64,000 bases of DNA from Ophiosphaerella korrae (Eukaryota; Ascomycota; Dothideomycetes; Pleosporales; Phaeosphaeriaceae), in NCBI GenBank assembly GCA_028456385.1, contig JALNQF010000062.1, positions 62,001 to 126,000 of the forward strand. The letters are read 5' to 3'. The notes below the pieces were generated by a model that was not told the origin of the DNA, did no database searches, and saw only the letters and a list, made by a program, of their open reading frames with translations. This document shows, piece by piece, positions 33,162 through 44,500 of this stretch. The position numbers and the translations under genes are program-made. The first letter of the stretch is position 1. Every line of letters starts with the position of its first letter.

Positions 33162-34436
33162 TCATCCAAATGATGAAAATGCCAGATTGGACATTATACC
33201 AAGTACGAATAACGAGATCCACGCGGGCGTAATAATTTGCCGAAGTGGAGCAGCAGAGAGAGGAGCACCCTCCATCTCCATGTAGTCAGGCCGAGGTCTG
33301 AGAGTAATTAGTCCTTGCGCAATCACAGCAAATAGGAAATGAAATACGCACATTACATCCGGAGTGCCGAAAAAGGCAAAACGACTTCGTTCGCCGTCTT
33401 GCAGGTTGTCATTGGTCAAGACAGATGCTTCGTTGGGGAAGTCCATGATGGGGACGGTAGGGTAGAAGCCCTTTTCCTTGACGATATAGCGCGCCCCTGC
33501 GTATAAAGCGTAATTCTGTAGACGGTATGTTAGTGGCCGAGTCATGGAGGAGGATGAAGGCGATGATCTACTCACCTCTGGGTTGTTAACCGCATCATAT
33601 GGCATCTGTGTCGAAAGCACAGCGAGCAACTTGGATCGCGTAACGCCATATGCATACTTCAACGTCTGCACTTCGACCTGCTGATTCCCCTGCAGTCGGT
33701 CGTTGAGGACTGCCGCTAGAACAGAGACGTTCATCGGGCCCTCCGTCTTGTTTAGCGTGTATTCTGTGGTTGCATTCGGTCCACCAGGGACCGGCCGCAT
33801 CACCACTGCTTTGCCAATATCGCCAAAGTGCATCACCATCCTGGCCCACACCGTGGCTCTGGTATAGTATTCTCCAAGCTTGTCTCTCTCCATCTGATTT
33901 TGCGCTATCTTGTTCACTCGTTTCTTGAGCGGGTCCAAGTTGAAGTAGTCGGGGCAGAAGTTGACGTGCGGTTCGTTTCCAATGTTGTACGCGGTATGAT
34001 ATCCCTCTATCCAGTTGCCATATCTGCAATAATCGAACGGGTCGTCGCATCGTACGTGTACATCCGCATTTATTGGTCCGTCGCTTCCCTGGACCTTTCC
34101 GTAGTTTGCAGCCCGTCGCAGGTTGTTGCTGATCATGTCGGTGTAGTTGTGTTCTGCGGTTGGGCGGCCGAAGAATTCGCGCGATATCTGATTGTCCTCT
34201 TCGTAGGGCATAGCGGCCTGGAAAGTTACTGCCATTTCTGCGAAGCCGAAACGGATCTGGGTGATGTCGTTGACACTGCAGCCTTCGCCGCCGGTCAAAG
34301 ACGTCGCCAGTCGGCCATGGGGTAGGTCTCCATCGCCTTTATCTTCACCAATGACACCAGTACGAGGAGGGATAGCGAGGGCGTGAGCGATGACGCAAGA
34401 TAGGATTACGGTTAGGAGCGATGTAGGAATGTGCAT
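33162..34436 (-). CDS. Secreted deuterolysin/Asp f 2-like protein without a metal-binding motif
   Basis: Three exons (34436-33576, 33515-33352, 33297-33162) give 386 residues; the introns are 60 and 54 bases. A signal peptide (LLTVILSCVIAHALA) starts the protein. The pattern RFGFAEMAVTFQAAMPY, an RCDDPFDYC block, then FCPDYFNLDPL, and later YDAVNNPENYALYAGARY resembles fungal M35 aspzincin and Asp f 2/Pra1-type secreted proteins. Where these have HExxH or HRxxH, this protein has WARMVMHF, so the first His (and Glu) is absent. A hydrophobic C-terminus (ISLFVLGIMSNLAF) suggests a GPI anchor. The fold assignment is from remembered patterns and moderate. Confidence 0.65.
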   Translation of the reverse strand: MHIPTSLLTVILSCVIAHALAIPPRTGVIGEDKGDGDLPHGRLATSLTGGEGCSVNDITQIRFGFAEMAVTFQAAMPYEEDNQISREFFGRPTAEHNYTDMISNNLRRAANYGKVQGSDGPINADVHVRCDDPFDYCRYGNWIEGYHTAYNIGNEPHVNFCPDYFNLDPLKKRVNKIAQNQMERDKLGEYYTRATVWARMVMHFGDIGKAVVMRPVPGGPNATTEYTLNKTEGPMNVSVLAAVLNDRLQGNQQVEVQTLKYAYGVTRSKLLAVLSTQMPYDAVNNPEVSRSSPSSSSMTRPLTYRLQNYALYAGARYIVKEKGFYPTVPIMDFPNEASVLTNDNLQDGERSRFAFFGTPDVMCVFHFLFAVIAQGLITLRPRPDYMEMEGAPLSAAPLRQIITPAWISLFVLGIMSNLAFSSFG

Positions 34437-35111
34437 GGCTGTGGACGAGGCGTCACGCGCCAGACGTGACGGGCGGAAGAGTCCGGGTGGGCGAAGTCGT
34501 GATATGTTTCACGGGATGCGGTTGCGTTTGGTATACATCTGCACTGTGACTTTCCACCTCTTCTTGGAGCCAAGGTTCGACAAGTTGTGGGCTTGGGAGG
34601 GAGCAGAGTCTAGTACTCTGTGCCTACACAGGATGCAAGACGATCTGGAACGCATTAAGGGCAAGGCTGGGAAGAAATAAGGATGGGTTGCATTCGGCAA
34701 CCCCAGCTCCCAAGCTTTCCTGAAGCAGCTGGCTAAGTCCGCGTGGTCGGTTTGGCACACATTTGAGACTTCGCAAGACCTTGGCAAGACGACCCCAGGC
34801 TCGAACTGTGGTGTTGAATTCTCGCCACATCATGGCCATCGCGCATCTAAAAAGCAAAGGAGTCAGTCGCTTTCTGCATGGAAGAATACAACCATGCTCA
34901 ATTTACTGGCAAGCGATCGAGCTGAATTATGGATTGTCATAGTGAGCATATCCATGAAGCCTACTCGTGCACCGCCAAAGCCCGTTTGAGTCGCGTCTCA
35001 AGACATCGGAATAGGCAAGTATGCCTCTGCCGCTGAAACGCTATCCGACGCTAAGACGCCAGCAGTTATATGCCCGTGCTAGACCATAGCTTGCCACGGC
35101 GACAACAAATT

Positions 35112-35125
35112 CCCCCCCCCCCCCC
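35112..35125 (+). repeat. Poly-C tract (14 bases)
   Basis: Fourteen consecutive C between an AT-rich stretch and TTTTA. It may be length-variable or an assembly weak point. Confidence 0.8.
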
Positions 35126-37994
35126 TTTTACGCCCATTCAAGGGATGGATAAGGGCCGTTTAGTCGCTATTCAGCTCAAGGATTTACCGAAGCCCTGCTC
35201 CGATTTCCCAATTATGAAGGCCGATGAGTAAGGGCCTGAGTCGATCTATTTCGTTTTATTGGTGGTGATTACTCGAAAACTAGGGTAAAAGCTTGGTGTT
35301 GGTGGTCTGGATCTCCAGGCCGACTCGCGAATCTCTTTGATTATCTTCTGCCAGGTAACTGTTGTGCTTGCTACGCACGACTCTGTTCGCCACTTGAGTT
35401 TTCACATCGTTGCAGTGGTACTCTAGCGATAAATTCAACAAGGTGTAATGGCTCAAGAACGTAGGTATTTAGGTGGTGTGCTGAGGCTGGCGGGTACTTT
35501 GCCAGGATGGCTACCTTCGAACCCCTCCCCAATTGCACTTTACATGCTGTAATGCTTGCATAGTGCGGCTAGGCATGCAAGTGTAGTTCCGTACCAATAC
35601 AAAGACCGCAAGACACTCTACCACGTGGAAGAGAAACTGTGTGATTTCTAAGCAGGCTACAGTTACATTGGCAAAAATTGCCGTGGTACACCACCAACGC
35701 ACCTTGCCGAAATGGCAGTTGAGGCTCTGCGGAAAGGAGCTGGGAGCGTGATCTGTGCCGAAATGAATGATAAAGCATACACACTAAAAAAGCCATAAAA
35801 TTATCAACTGCAAATAGTTCCCCATCAGCAGAATGAGAACATCAAATGCCCGTCTAAATACGACATCCGCAACGTTGCAGTTGTTTGCATCAATGGAATG
35901 CCTGAGGAAAGAGATATGATCGGCCTCAAGCACGCTCAGACAAGGCTTGATATGTTTCCAATGTTCTCTATGGGGGAAACTGACCTTACCAAAGTTTATT
36001 TCCGCTTTCGAACCTAAGCATACAGGGATTTAAAATTATGCAGTAACTAAGGCCCTGTCTATTTAGTGCGCGCAAGTTGGCACGGTCACTATTGCCGCAT
36101 GTGCCTACCACACACCCCACAACACGATGCGTCTTTCAAATCATAGCGATAACAGAAAGCTTAATATTAGCAGCTTCGACGATATCGCAATACCTCCTAA
36201 GGCGATTCTTTCACATACATGGGAGACGATGAGGATGAGGCAACTTTTGCGAACCTTATAGAAGGCAAAGGCAAGGCTATGAGAAAATTCACTATTGCAG
36301 AGCACAGATAGGGCATGATAATTTACAATACTTTGGATTGACACATGTTGTATCAATACAGCAAATAAGGCTGAGCATTCGCACGCAATTAATTATGCTT
36401 CACTGGTACTAAGGGGAAGGGAGCCCACCGCTACGGGATGCAGACTTTCGGAACAGCCGGCGGTTCACCCGGGGCCAGACGCTCTACGAGTTCCAAGATG
36501 CTAAGGGAGGTTTGACGTAGTAAACAGCAGTTCAGGTGAAAGGTGGAGAGGGCGGAGTAAGTCCAAGTACAGTAACTCTGGCTCCACTGCACTGGATGCT
36601 GAGAGCAAATGAGAATCTAAAGCCCAGCCTCGTAGATCTCTAAAACCGTTACATATGCCTAAATTCACATAAAATTCTTAAACATCAAAGCCAGGCGGAG
36701 TAAACTCCTGTCTCATACCTACTACACAGCAAACATAACTAACATAAAAAAGGCATACGCAAAAGCGTAACAGGACTAAGTATAATGCTACTAGAAGTAT
36801 GCAGAACATAATGAGACAACTGGACAAATTCAGGGAAATATACGGTGCCAGTATTTACATCTGTGCTAGGATGCATAGGTTTGATGAATACCAATCTTTG
36901 CCTAGTTTCAAGCCTGAAGCTAAAGTTATTCCATATGCAATATCTCATTATTGGTGGAGAGAATTAATTGACCTTTAAGAGACGAGCTGCTCTCTTCCCT
37001 TTAAGAGAAAGCTTGAGGATTTTATTAACCCAGTAAAGCAAGGCACGTTTGCAGGAGGTAATAGCGTGCGCTGTGATAATTGCATGTGCCGTGTACATAA
37101 TTCGGGATGGGGAGGGCGAGGGTGAGGCGGGACAGGTTGGTTGCGGAGTGTAAGCTTCTACGCCTTCAAAATGGCGCGTCGCGGGGATATCTTGACTGCC
37201 CCGTACGATACGATATAACGAATTCTGGCGTGCGCAATGGCTTCAATGGTACGAACTTCGCTGTATGGCAGTAATAACGAATGTTGTATGGGGAGTACAA
37301 AACGCTAGACCACTGGTCTACTATATGGGGAAATTCGTTAGACGGCGATTTGTTATATTATGAGACTACTGTATAAATATAACTCAATAGAGTCTCAGTC
37401 ATCTTCACAGCCCTCGATTCATGCTGGTGCGGCGCATGACGCCCAGGCCCACTCACGAGCCGCTGCAGCGGCCCTTGGTAGTTTAGGTATGACATTTCCT
37501 TTTCGGTCCTTGAAATCTGACATTAGCCTAGTCATCATCACAGCATCCTACTTGCAAGAACACCTAAGCTATTGTAGGCTGCATACCTAACCGTAAATGT
37601 TTCATTTTAGGATTATACCCGAAAAACAAAAGAATGCCGTAGTAGTGATAGTACCGATGCAGTCTTTAGCTATAATTTCCCAGGAAAGTTCATCTTCTGG
37701 CCTTAGGTCCTTTAGCGATCGACGGTTTGAATCAAGACCTTGAGCGTAGTGATACATAAAACATCCTTCAAAAATGCCTGTAGGAGTGTGCTAACTCTAC
37801 ACTGTCCACGTTTTGTGAAGTTGGTTAGCTGCACTCGTGAACACCGGCTTGGTTTCCTGTTTCGGGTGATTCCGCAGGCAAAAAACCCGGCAAGGTACCT
37901 AAAGTCTTGAGATACTCGTATATGACATTACCGGTACTCGATTTGACAGGGGTCCTTAAAGGATTTTGACAAAATTGTCTTAAGTTTAGCTTCT

Positions 37995-38192
37995 GAAAAC
38001 TTAACCTATCTGTGCTTTTGCCTCTTTTACCAGCATGCCGCGAGGCTCGTCTGCGAATCGAGGGTCGATACGAGTTAAGGCCAACCCGCAGGAATTGAGA
38101 AAACTCAACTTGTCTGTAGTTTTACCTCTTTTACCAGCATGCTGCGAGGCTCGCCTGCGAATGAAGGGTTGATACGAGTTAAGGCTAATCCG
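37995..38192. repeat. Diverged tandem duplication, period 104
   Basis: Two copies (37995-38098 and 38099-about 38192) share runs such as CCTCTTTTACCAGCATG and GATACGAGTTAAGG. They differ mainly by C/T and G/A transitions. The pair ends about 180 bases before the start codon of the small secreted protein at 38375. Confidence 0.75.
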
Positions 38193-38265
38193 TACACCCA
38201 TTGTAGAGCCAGTCCTCCAGGAGGTCAGTGGTAAGTTATCGTCAAATGGGACCTAAGTCAGTATG

Positions 38266-38272
38266 TATAAAA
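38266..38272 (+). promoter_or_regulatory. TATA box of the small secreted protein gene
   Basis: TATAAAA lies 109 bases before the ATG at 38375, followed by a CA-rich leader with CAATCAATCAACTCTC. This is a typical fungal core promoter layout. Confidence 0.5.
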
Positions 38273-38374
38273 GCCAGTCGATGTCCTCGATAAGTAGCTA
38301 TAACAAACACACTTCAATCAATCAACTCTCACTGTTCATAACATACAATTCGATCCATCGACCTTGAATTCATC

Positions 38375-38843
38375 ATGAAAGCTACCGGCATCCTCTCTCT
38401 CGTAGTGCTAGCTACAGGTGTCTTCGCTATGCCTGCAGAACTGGTATCCGATCTTGAGCAAGTAGAATACCTATCAACGAGCGACACTGTTACTGACTGC
38501 AGATCTCAAGGAAGCGAGTCGGCAACTGCGGAAACCAATGCCCGAGAACAAGAAGGCAATCGTATCGAAGAGCTATTGGGATATCAAAGGTCATGAAATT
38601 GGCCCATCTGTTGCAATAATGGACAGGGGCATTAACAATAATATTGATTCCAAAGGAGGCAATCCTACAGATGATGTTTGTGGAAAGTATCGAAATGGGT
38701 ACACAGTCTACTGCAGTGGGGGCAAAGTCACAAGCCTCACTGTTCCTAGCGGCAAAAACTACAAGTGCGCGGCGAAGCGGTCAGCTTGTTCGGCAACTAC
38801 TGGTATTAACTCTATTTATTATCAGATCCATGCTTGCTGTTAA
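38375..38843 (+). CDS. Small secreted cysteine-rich protein (effector candidate)
   Basis: A strong signal peptide (MKATGILSLVVLATGVFA) opens one frame. The C-terminal part, with six cysteines (DVCGKY, VYCSGG, YKCAAK, SACSA, HACC) and ending at 38843, is in another frame. An intron must therefore join them. The best fit is 38444-38510 (donor GTATCC, acceptor AAG, branch ACTGAC), which keeps the signal peptide and joins MPAEL to EASRQL. Alternatives are 38462-38510, or 38418-38502, which loses the cleavage site. The product is about 125-135 residues. The size, the cysteines, the TATA box and the repeat-flanked position fit a secreted effector or antimicrobial-like protein; no family is recognised. 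Confidence 0.65.
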
Positions 38844-39507
38844 TGAGCTATGGACTAAAGCTGTATGGAGATGAAGTAGCTTTAGTATATATAATAGAAC
38901 AACGTAGTCCCCGGCCCAACCACGCACTTTTCCTGTGACGGCCTTCGCTATAGTTTAGTTCTGTCTTGGCTGGTGCCCCATGCGCAAGCTTTTCTGGTCC
39001 CGCTGCGGCGAGATTCTCCCGATCGCTTTAACCAGCACCCGAGTCTGTGGCGCAACTAGTTGACTGCACACCCTTCTCGAAGGCTCACCTTTGACCTACG
39101 AGAGCACGCCTTGGAGAAATAATCTTCCACAACGATGCCGCAACAGTCACAAGCCCCGACAGGCTGAATACCTGTAACTGGAACAAACCTGATAGGCCGC
39201 CCCAACGAGTCGATCTTAGCCTCGCACGATTGCTCAAACGGCCCTTCCGCCCTGCGCGATTTGGATTTTGGAAATGGTGCAAAAGATTTTATCAGGAGAA
39301 GCATGCATGGCAAACGTGAAAGCCTAGCAGATGGCAAACTGGGACGGCATGCCTACACATGAGTCACGGCAGTATAAAGGTATGTGCATAGAAGGGTATA
39401 GCAGGCATATCCATCGAGCATCTATCTACACCCAGCCCCTTTGCATCAATTCCCCATCAAGGATATATATAATCTTTCAAACTTAATCGACCTCATACTT
39501 CACGACC
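38844..39507. other. Intergenic region
   Basis: No supported gene. The promoter of the following secreted protein includes TATATAA near 39465. Confidence 0.55.
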
Positions 39508-40026
39508 ATGCGTCTTCTCCCCGCCCTCCTCGCGCTCCTACCCGTGAGCCTGGCGCAAATCAACGGCACAAATGACATCGGCAGCACGCCTATGCAGCGC
39601 AGCTACATCTCGGCCAACCAAGCGCTAAAAATCGTCACCGCTGCCGTAACAAATGCAACTGCCATCAGCGTCCCGCAAAACATTGCTGTCGTGGACCCTT
39701 CAGGCCTCCTTGTCGCCTTTTACCGCATGGACAACGCGTACCCGGGCTCCGTCGAGCTCTCCCAGAAGAAGGCGCGAACAGCCGTGTTGTTCAATGGTCT
39801 GAGTTCCGGGGACTTGTATGCTGCTGTTCAGCCGGGTGCGCCGCTGTACGGCGTGCAGGAGACGAACGGCGGGCTTGTGGTGTTTGGGGGTGGATTTCCT
39901 GTGTATCTGGATGGAAGGCTGATTGGGGGTGTTGGCGTAAGTGGTGGGACGGTGCCGCAGGATGTGCAGGTTGCGAAGGCGGGGGTATCGGGGCTGCAGG
40001 GTGCTTCGTTTAGTCAACCATCATGA
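39508..40026 (+). CDS. Secreted HbpS/GlcG-like (DUF336) protein
   Basis: A single exon of 172 residues. A signal peptide (LLPALLALLPVSLAQ) precedes a domain of the GlcG/HbpS type: ISANQALKIVTAAVTNA, then VAVVDPSG-like IAVVDPSGLLVAFYRMDNA, SQKKARTAVLFNG, GVQETNGGLVVFGGGFPVY and IGGVGVSGGTVPQDVQVAKAG. These are the conserved steps of the family; bacterial HbpS binds heme. Fungal secreted versions are common but their role is unknown. The gene is intact and of full family length. Confidence 0.88.
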   Translation: MRLLPALLALLPVSLAQINGTNDIGSTPMQRSYISANQALKIVTAAVTNATAISVPQNIAVVDPSGLLVAFYRMDNAYPGSVELSQKKARTAVLFNGLSSGDLYAAVQPGAPLYGVQETNGGLVVFGGGFPVYLDGRLIGGVGVSGGTVPQDVQVAKAGVSGLQGASFSQPS

Positions 40027-40190
40027 GAGGATGGTAATGATGATGTGATAGATTCCAAGACAATTTATACCCTTTGGATAATTTGATATCAATTTTCTCC
40101 AAGTCTGGTCGCGATGTGTCAGGCCCATGAGCACCGGATAGTAGATATGACAAGCCAGCTTTCGACATGAAATTCCTTTCACCCAACGCT

Positions 40191-41139
40191 TCACGCTTTA
40201 TCAGATGCAGCCGCCTTTTCCATAGTCTGCGCCGCATCCCTAGCCAAAGCCCTCGTCTCCTCACTCACCCCCTCCATCTTCCCAATCTCAGCAAACCTCT
40301 TACTCCACAAACTCCATCTCTCCTTACTGAACTCTGCCTTCCCCTTCCACAACTCACCTCCCTTTGCCGGATTACCAAACTTCCTATCCTTGGGCGTGAG
40401 ATCCACCTCCTTTGAATACAGCGCTCTCGACGCCCCCGCAACCCAAGCAAACGCAGCCGGCACATACGCATCGTACTTTTGCGCCGCGGTGGATTCGTCT
40501 TCGTCAGTTTGGGGCGTCTCAAGCGCTTGCCGCAATGCCCAGATGGCATAGAGCGACTGGTCGACGACGTCTTTGCCGGTAAGCAACGCATAGAAGAAGT
40601 TGAGGTTTGCCCATGCCGAAATCTCGAGATCCAAGGATGACCCTGGCATTGGTTCGTCGTTGTAGGCCTCGCGACATGCCATGGAAAAATCGGTCAGAGA
40701 GCTGTATATGTTGTTGGACTTGTCGTTGCCGGGTATGGAGTGCGATTTGATGTTGGCTACGAGGTCGACGAGCATTTGGTGCTGGTCGGGCGTCTGGAAG
40801 CTGGTTACTCGTGCTGAATGGATGATGCTGTACCACAGGTCCAGAAGGTCCGTGTCATCGAATCGTTCTGTGGTTATCTTCTCGTCAATGGGGGCGAGGA
40901 GCTCCTTGGTGGCTTCCTCGATTGTGTTCTTTGACGTCAAGTATCTATGGACGATGGGATAGAAATGGCTGCCATCTTTTGGATGGAACCAGCCGCGGAC
41001 ATTTGCGATTTGGTCGATTTTAATTGCGTCTAATTCTTTACTTGACGCGATTTCCCGGATCTTCCGATTTTGCTCCTAGATCGCGGCGTCAACTGTGAGG
41101 GTGGGACGCATTCGTACAACTTACTTCACGAAGAGACAT
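40191..41139 (-). CDS. DUF3632-like fungal protein
   Basis: Two exons (41139-41125, 41075-40191) give 299 residues; the 49-base intron has a GTAAGT donor. Exon 1 codes for MSLRE only. The protein is alpha-helical and acidic, with the pattern typical of the fungal DUF3632 family: LLDLWYSIIHSARVTSF, HQMLVDLVANIKSH, WANLNFFYALLTGKD and a C-terminal ELWKGKAEFSKERWSLWSKR block. No function is known for the family. A CACGTG box at 41258-41263 lies 119 bases upstream. Confidence 0.8.
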
Positions 41140-41257
41140 CTTTACTGGAGATACTTTGAGATTAGCTGAGATCAAAGATGTTGAGAAAGGTGTGTGATCT
41201 TGAAGAGTGATGTCATTGTCCGTGAGGTTAGGTGCGGCTTATGTGACATCCCTGCCC

Positions 41258-41263
41258 CACGTG
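41258..41263. promoter_or_regulatory. CACGTG box upstream of the DUF3632 gene
   Basis: An E-box palindrome 119 bases upstream of the start codon at 41139. Candidate site by position only. Confidence 0.35.
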
Positions 41264-41558
41264 TGCTTAGATCTGCGACCTTATTGGAGTGACACTCACA
41301 ATATATCTCACGGTATATAAAGCATGGCATTCATGAGATTGAGTGGCTATAATCTAATGCTTAGAAAGAGCATGCTATTCGTAATAATGCGTGACGCATA
41401 CGAATATTTGAATTCGTCGTCTGTAATTTATGTTACCCGCTTGTATTTTTTACGACAAATAATTGCTGCCTCCCCGTGCATCTTGCTTTAGAGTCCATAT
41501 ACGACAAGTTATCGCCATTCTGAAATATGTTACAGATGCATGGAAACACATAATCCTC

Positions 41559-44500
41559 TTAATCCTGTAACTTCAACGACGCATATTTCTCGAAAAGCAC
41601 ATCCCGGAGTGCACCACCATCTTCAAGCCATTGTGCAAGAATAAAGGCATGCTCCGCCCACTGTTTGCACTTCTCATCCTGATCCTGTAGGAAATAGTCT
41701 ACGGCATGGTTGAATGTGGTGGTTGCTAGCCATTCGAGTTCTATTGCGGGATACCGATTGACATCCTGATCCTTCATCAGTGGCGTTCGCCCGAAGACCA
41801 GCTTACAAGCAATATCCGACAAAAAATAGCCCTGCAACTGAGACAAAGAGAGCATAGACTTACCCCATATTGTTTTGTTGCAAGTGTTACTGCTTGATCA
41901 ATACATTTGAGACTAATACTCTCATCATATGTCAACGCTATATTGAATAGGCAACGGAGCCAACGCGATAGTTTTGTGATATCCATTTTGGTATGGCGTG
42001 AGGTTAGTTGTATAATCTTGTGCAGCACTGACAATACTTCTAAAATCTCCATTAGTATCTCACTACCCAATGGTCAACTTCTTGGAATACTTTTCTGGTA
42101 GCTTAAATCTGCATTGGCTTGTACTATGCAAGAGTGGATGACGAGGACGAGATCGGCTAGTGTCTCGTAGTGGTCAGGAGTCTTGTATTTCCAGCATTGC
42201 TCGAACAGATTATCGAGCTCATCCCATCGTTCAAGCTTGAGTACTGCTTCAAGTTCAAGCTTGACAACCTGAAAGTATTTTGAGATGATATCTGACTGAG
42301 CGGAGCCGCCAAGCTTATCAATGCCATCTGCTGCTGCACGTCGAAACTCCTGACTGTGCTTCCGAGTCTCCAAATAGTATTGCAACTAATCAAATTAGAC
42401 CGATTTGCACTTAGTGATGTTACAAACTCACACAGCTTTCCATTTTATCTTCGGCCCTAGCCAGCGTCGTGTAAGCGCAAGCAGCAAGGAACTCGCAAAA
42501 CACCAAGCGGAGACAGAGGTCGCCTTCGTTGTCGGGTGTACTTTGCTCTTTGAGCAAATTTATAAACTGGATTCGGGTCAAGATTTGATGTTTATGGAGA
42601 ATCAGGGTACATTACCTCTATGCACACGTTCAATAACCTCACAAGGTAGTTAGGCGTCATCTCTGCGCAGTATTTGAGTGACAAATTGTATGCGTTCTTG
42701 GAGAACCATTCAAACTCTTGAAGTGTGAATAGTTGTTGTACCGCGTTATTCGGCCTTCGTCTAGATGCTTTGGCTTGCGCCAGTGCTTATAAACATTAGC
42801 AAGGCCAATACCTAAAAGAGATTGCTACGCACCCCCTTCAAATACTTTACAGATCTGTGGGGTGATGTCGGAAGAGAGGGCGCCGTCGTGAATGAGCTCA
42901 GATTGGAGAAGGCGAGCTGTGCATCTGCAGGTTTTAGAACTCATGATGCAAGTCTGACCTATGAAGCTTACCGCAAGAGTGCAGGAAGATGTATCCCTGT
43001 AGGTGCACTATAGTCGTACTTTTCAAGTACTTTTTCGAGTGCACGAATAGCCTGTCGTTTATCTCCAGCATTCTGGGCCTCCATTACACAGGCATATAGA
43101 AGCGTTGCATCTTTTGCGGAGCTGCGACACACGAATTCCATGCACTCGGCAGCTATCGGTGTTAATACGAAGCTGTATATACGCAAGCAAGAAACATACT
43201 AAGGTCCATGTCTCCACTCTGGAGCCCTGCTTTGTACATCAGATATCGTGTCACTGGATCATCTCTGCCAGCCTCAGACATGTTATGGTATGCTTCTCGT
43301 GCGCTGACATAGTCTTGCTTAGATATCGCGCATTGAATAAGTTTTCTGCGAACGTCAAATGTCTGTTCCACTACGCTATTAGGCTACTGACCTTGACACT
43401 TTAGCCTTGTTCTGCGCTCCAGCTTTGTCGAATACCGAATGCAAGCATATCCGACACCATTCTTCAGCGGCGGCGAATTGCTCTTGACTTGATGCTGACT
43501 CGACGCGTTTCCATAAAAGCTGTCCGTTCTCAGTACTGTACGATACACATTGGTAGGCAGGTGGCTTACAGTTTGTGCAGCATGGGTTGCAGGAGGGGAA
43601 AGTGGGACTTTTGCTTTCTGTGAGACCGCATCCAAAAGTTCCTGTAATTGTTCCAGGCTATTCTCAGCAATTGAAGATGTGGTCCCAATCCATATCCGCG
43701 TAATGACGGCCTTTTCGATCCATTTCTGGTTCTCTTCTCGGAATAGTCGGATTTCAATTAGATCATCTAGGATCTTGCACGCTGTGACATTGCTGTCGTA
43801 AGTGAGTATAACGACCTTTTTCGTCCCCCCATACGTACCTATGATCCTTTAATTTATGAATGTGATGCATGATAGTTTTAAAATTTGTATCGTTGAGTAC
43901 GATGGACCGTATCATTCGCAAGAGTACTACACTATAAGCATACAATAGCAGATAGACCGAGCTTACTCACCGCTATAGAACTCGCTAGTATCTATCACCT
44001 CTGAGGATGAAATAAGTTCAATCTTGAGCAGCGAAACGACCATTTTATCCGCATAATCCTGTGGAGCATGAGCAAGTTGTGCATTGGCACCATTATGGTC
44101 AGAGAGAATACCGTTTCCATCAGTTTCACCATATCTCGTGCCTTGTCTCGGGCATCTGATGTATTTAATTTGATATATCCTTGAACTAACTCACCAGTAA
44201 GTCCTGGGTATCGCATAGTCAAATGAAACATACCGATACTGTGCATCGTACTCAGCCGTAACTCGCTAGCTTCTGAGCTGAGCAGTTCTATATCTTGGTC
44301 TCCGAGCACATCATATGCACGTTCTAGCCATCTCAATGCAGTTTCATAGGTATTTTTCTTCATATTGTCTTTTCCGATTTCGTATAAAAGGTCAGCCAAG
44401 TTTTCTGCGGAGCTAGGCGTAAGTGCGCTAGAGAGCTGCTTGCACTTTGCATACATATGCTCCGCCGTGTCCATGCGCTCTTGACGCCACGCCTGAAAGT

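Larger units (their letters stand above)
34437..38374. other. 3.9 kb gene-less stretch, partly AT-rich
   Basis: No supported gene. It contains a run of 14 C at 35112-35125, AT-rich sequence from about 35500 to 37400, and a tandem duplication at 37995-38192. It may be old transposon remains, but I recognise no transposase fragment. Confidence 0.5.

Noticed and set aside
32920..33285. 121-codon plus-strand ORF
   Set aside because: It overlaps the 3' end of the well-supported minus-strand secreted protein and shows no motif.
44156..44194. GT-AG segment that could be an intron in SPO22
   Set aside because: It is only 39 bases and in frame. Keeping it gives YIKLNTSDARDKARD, which fits the family better than removing it.
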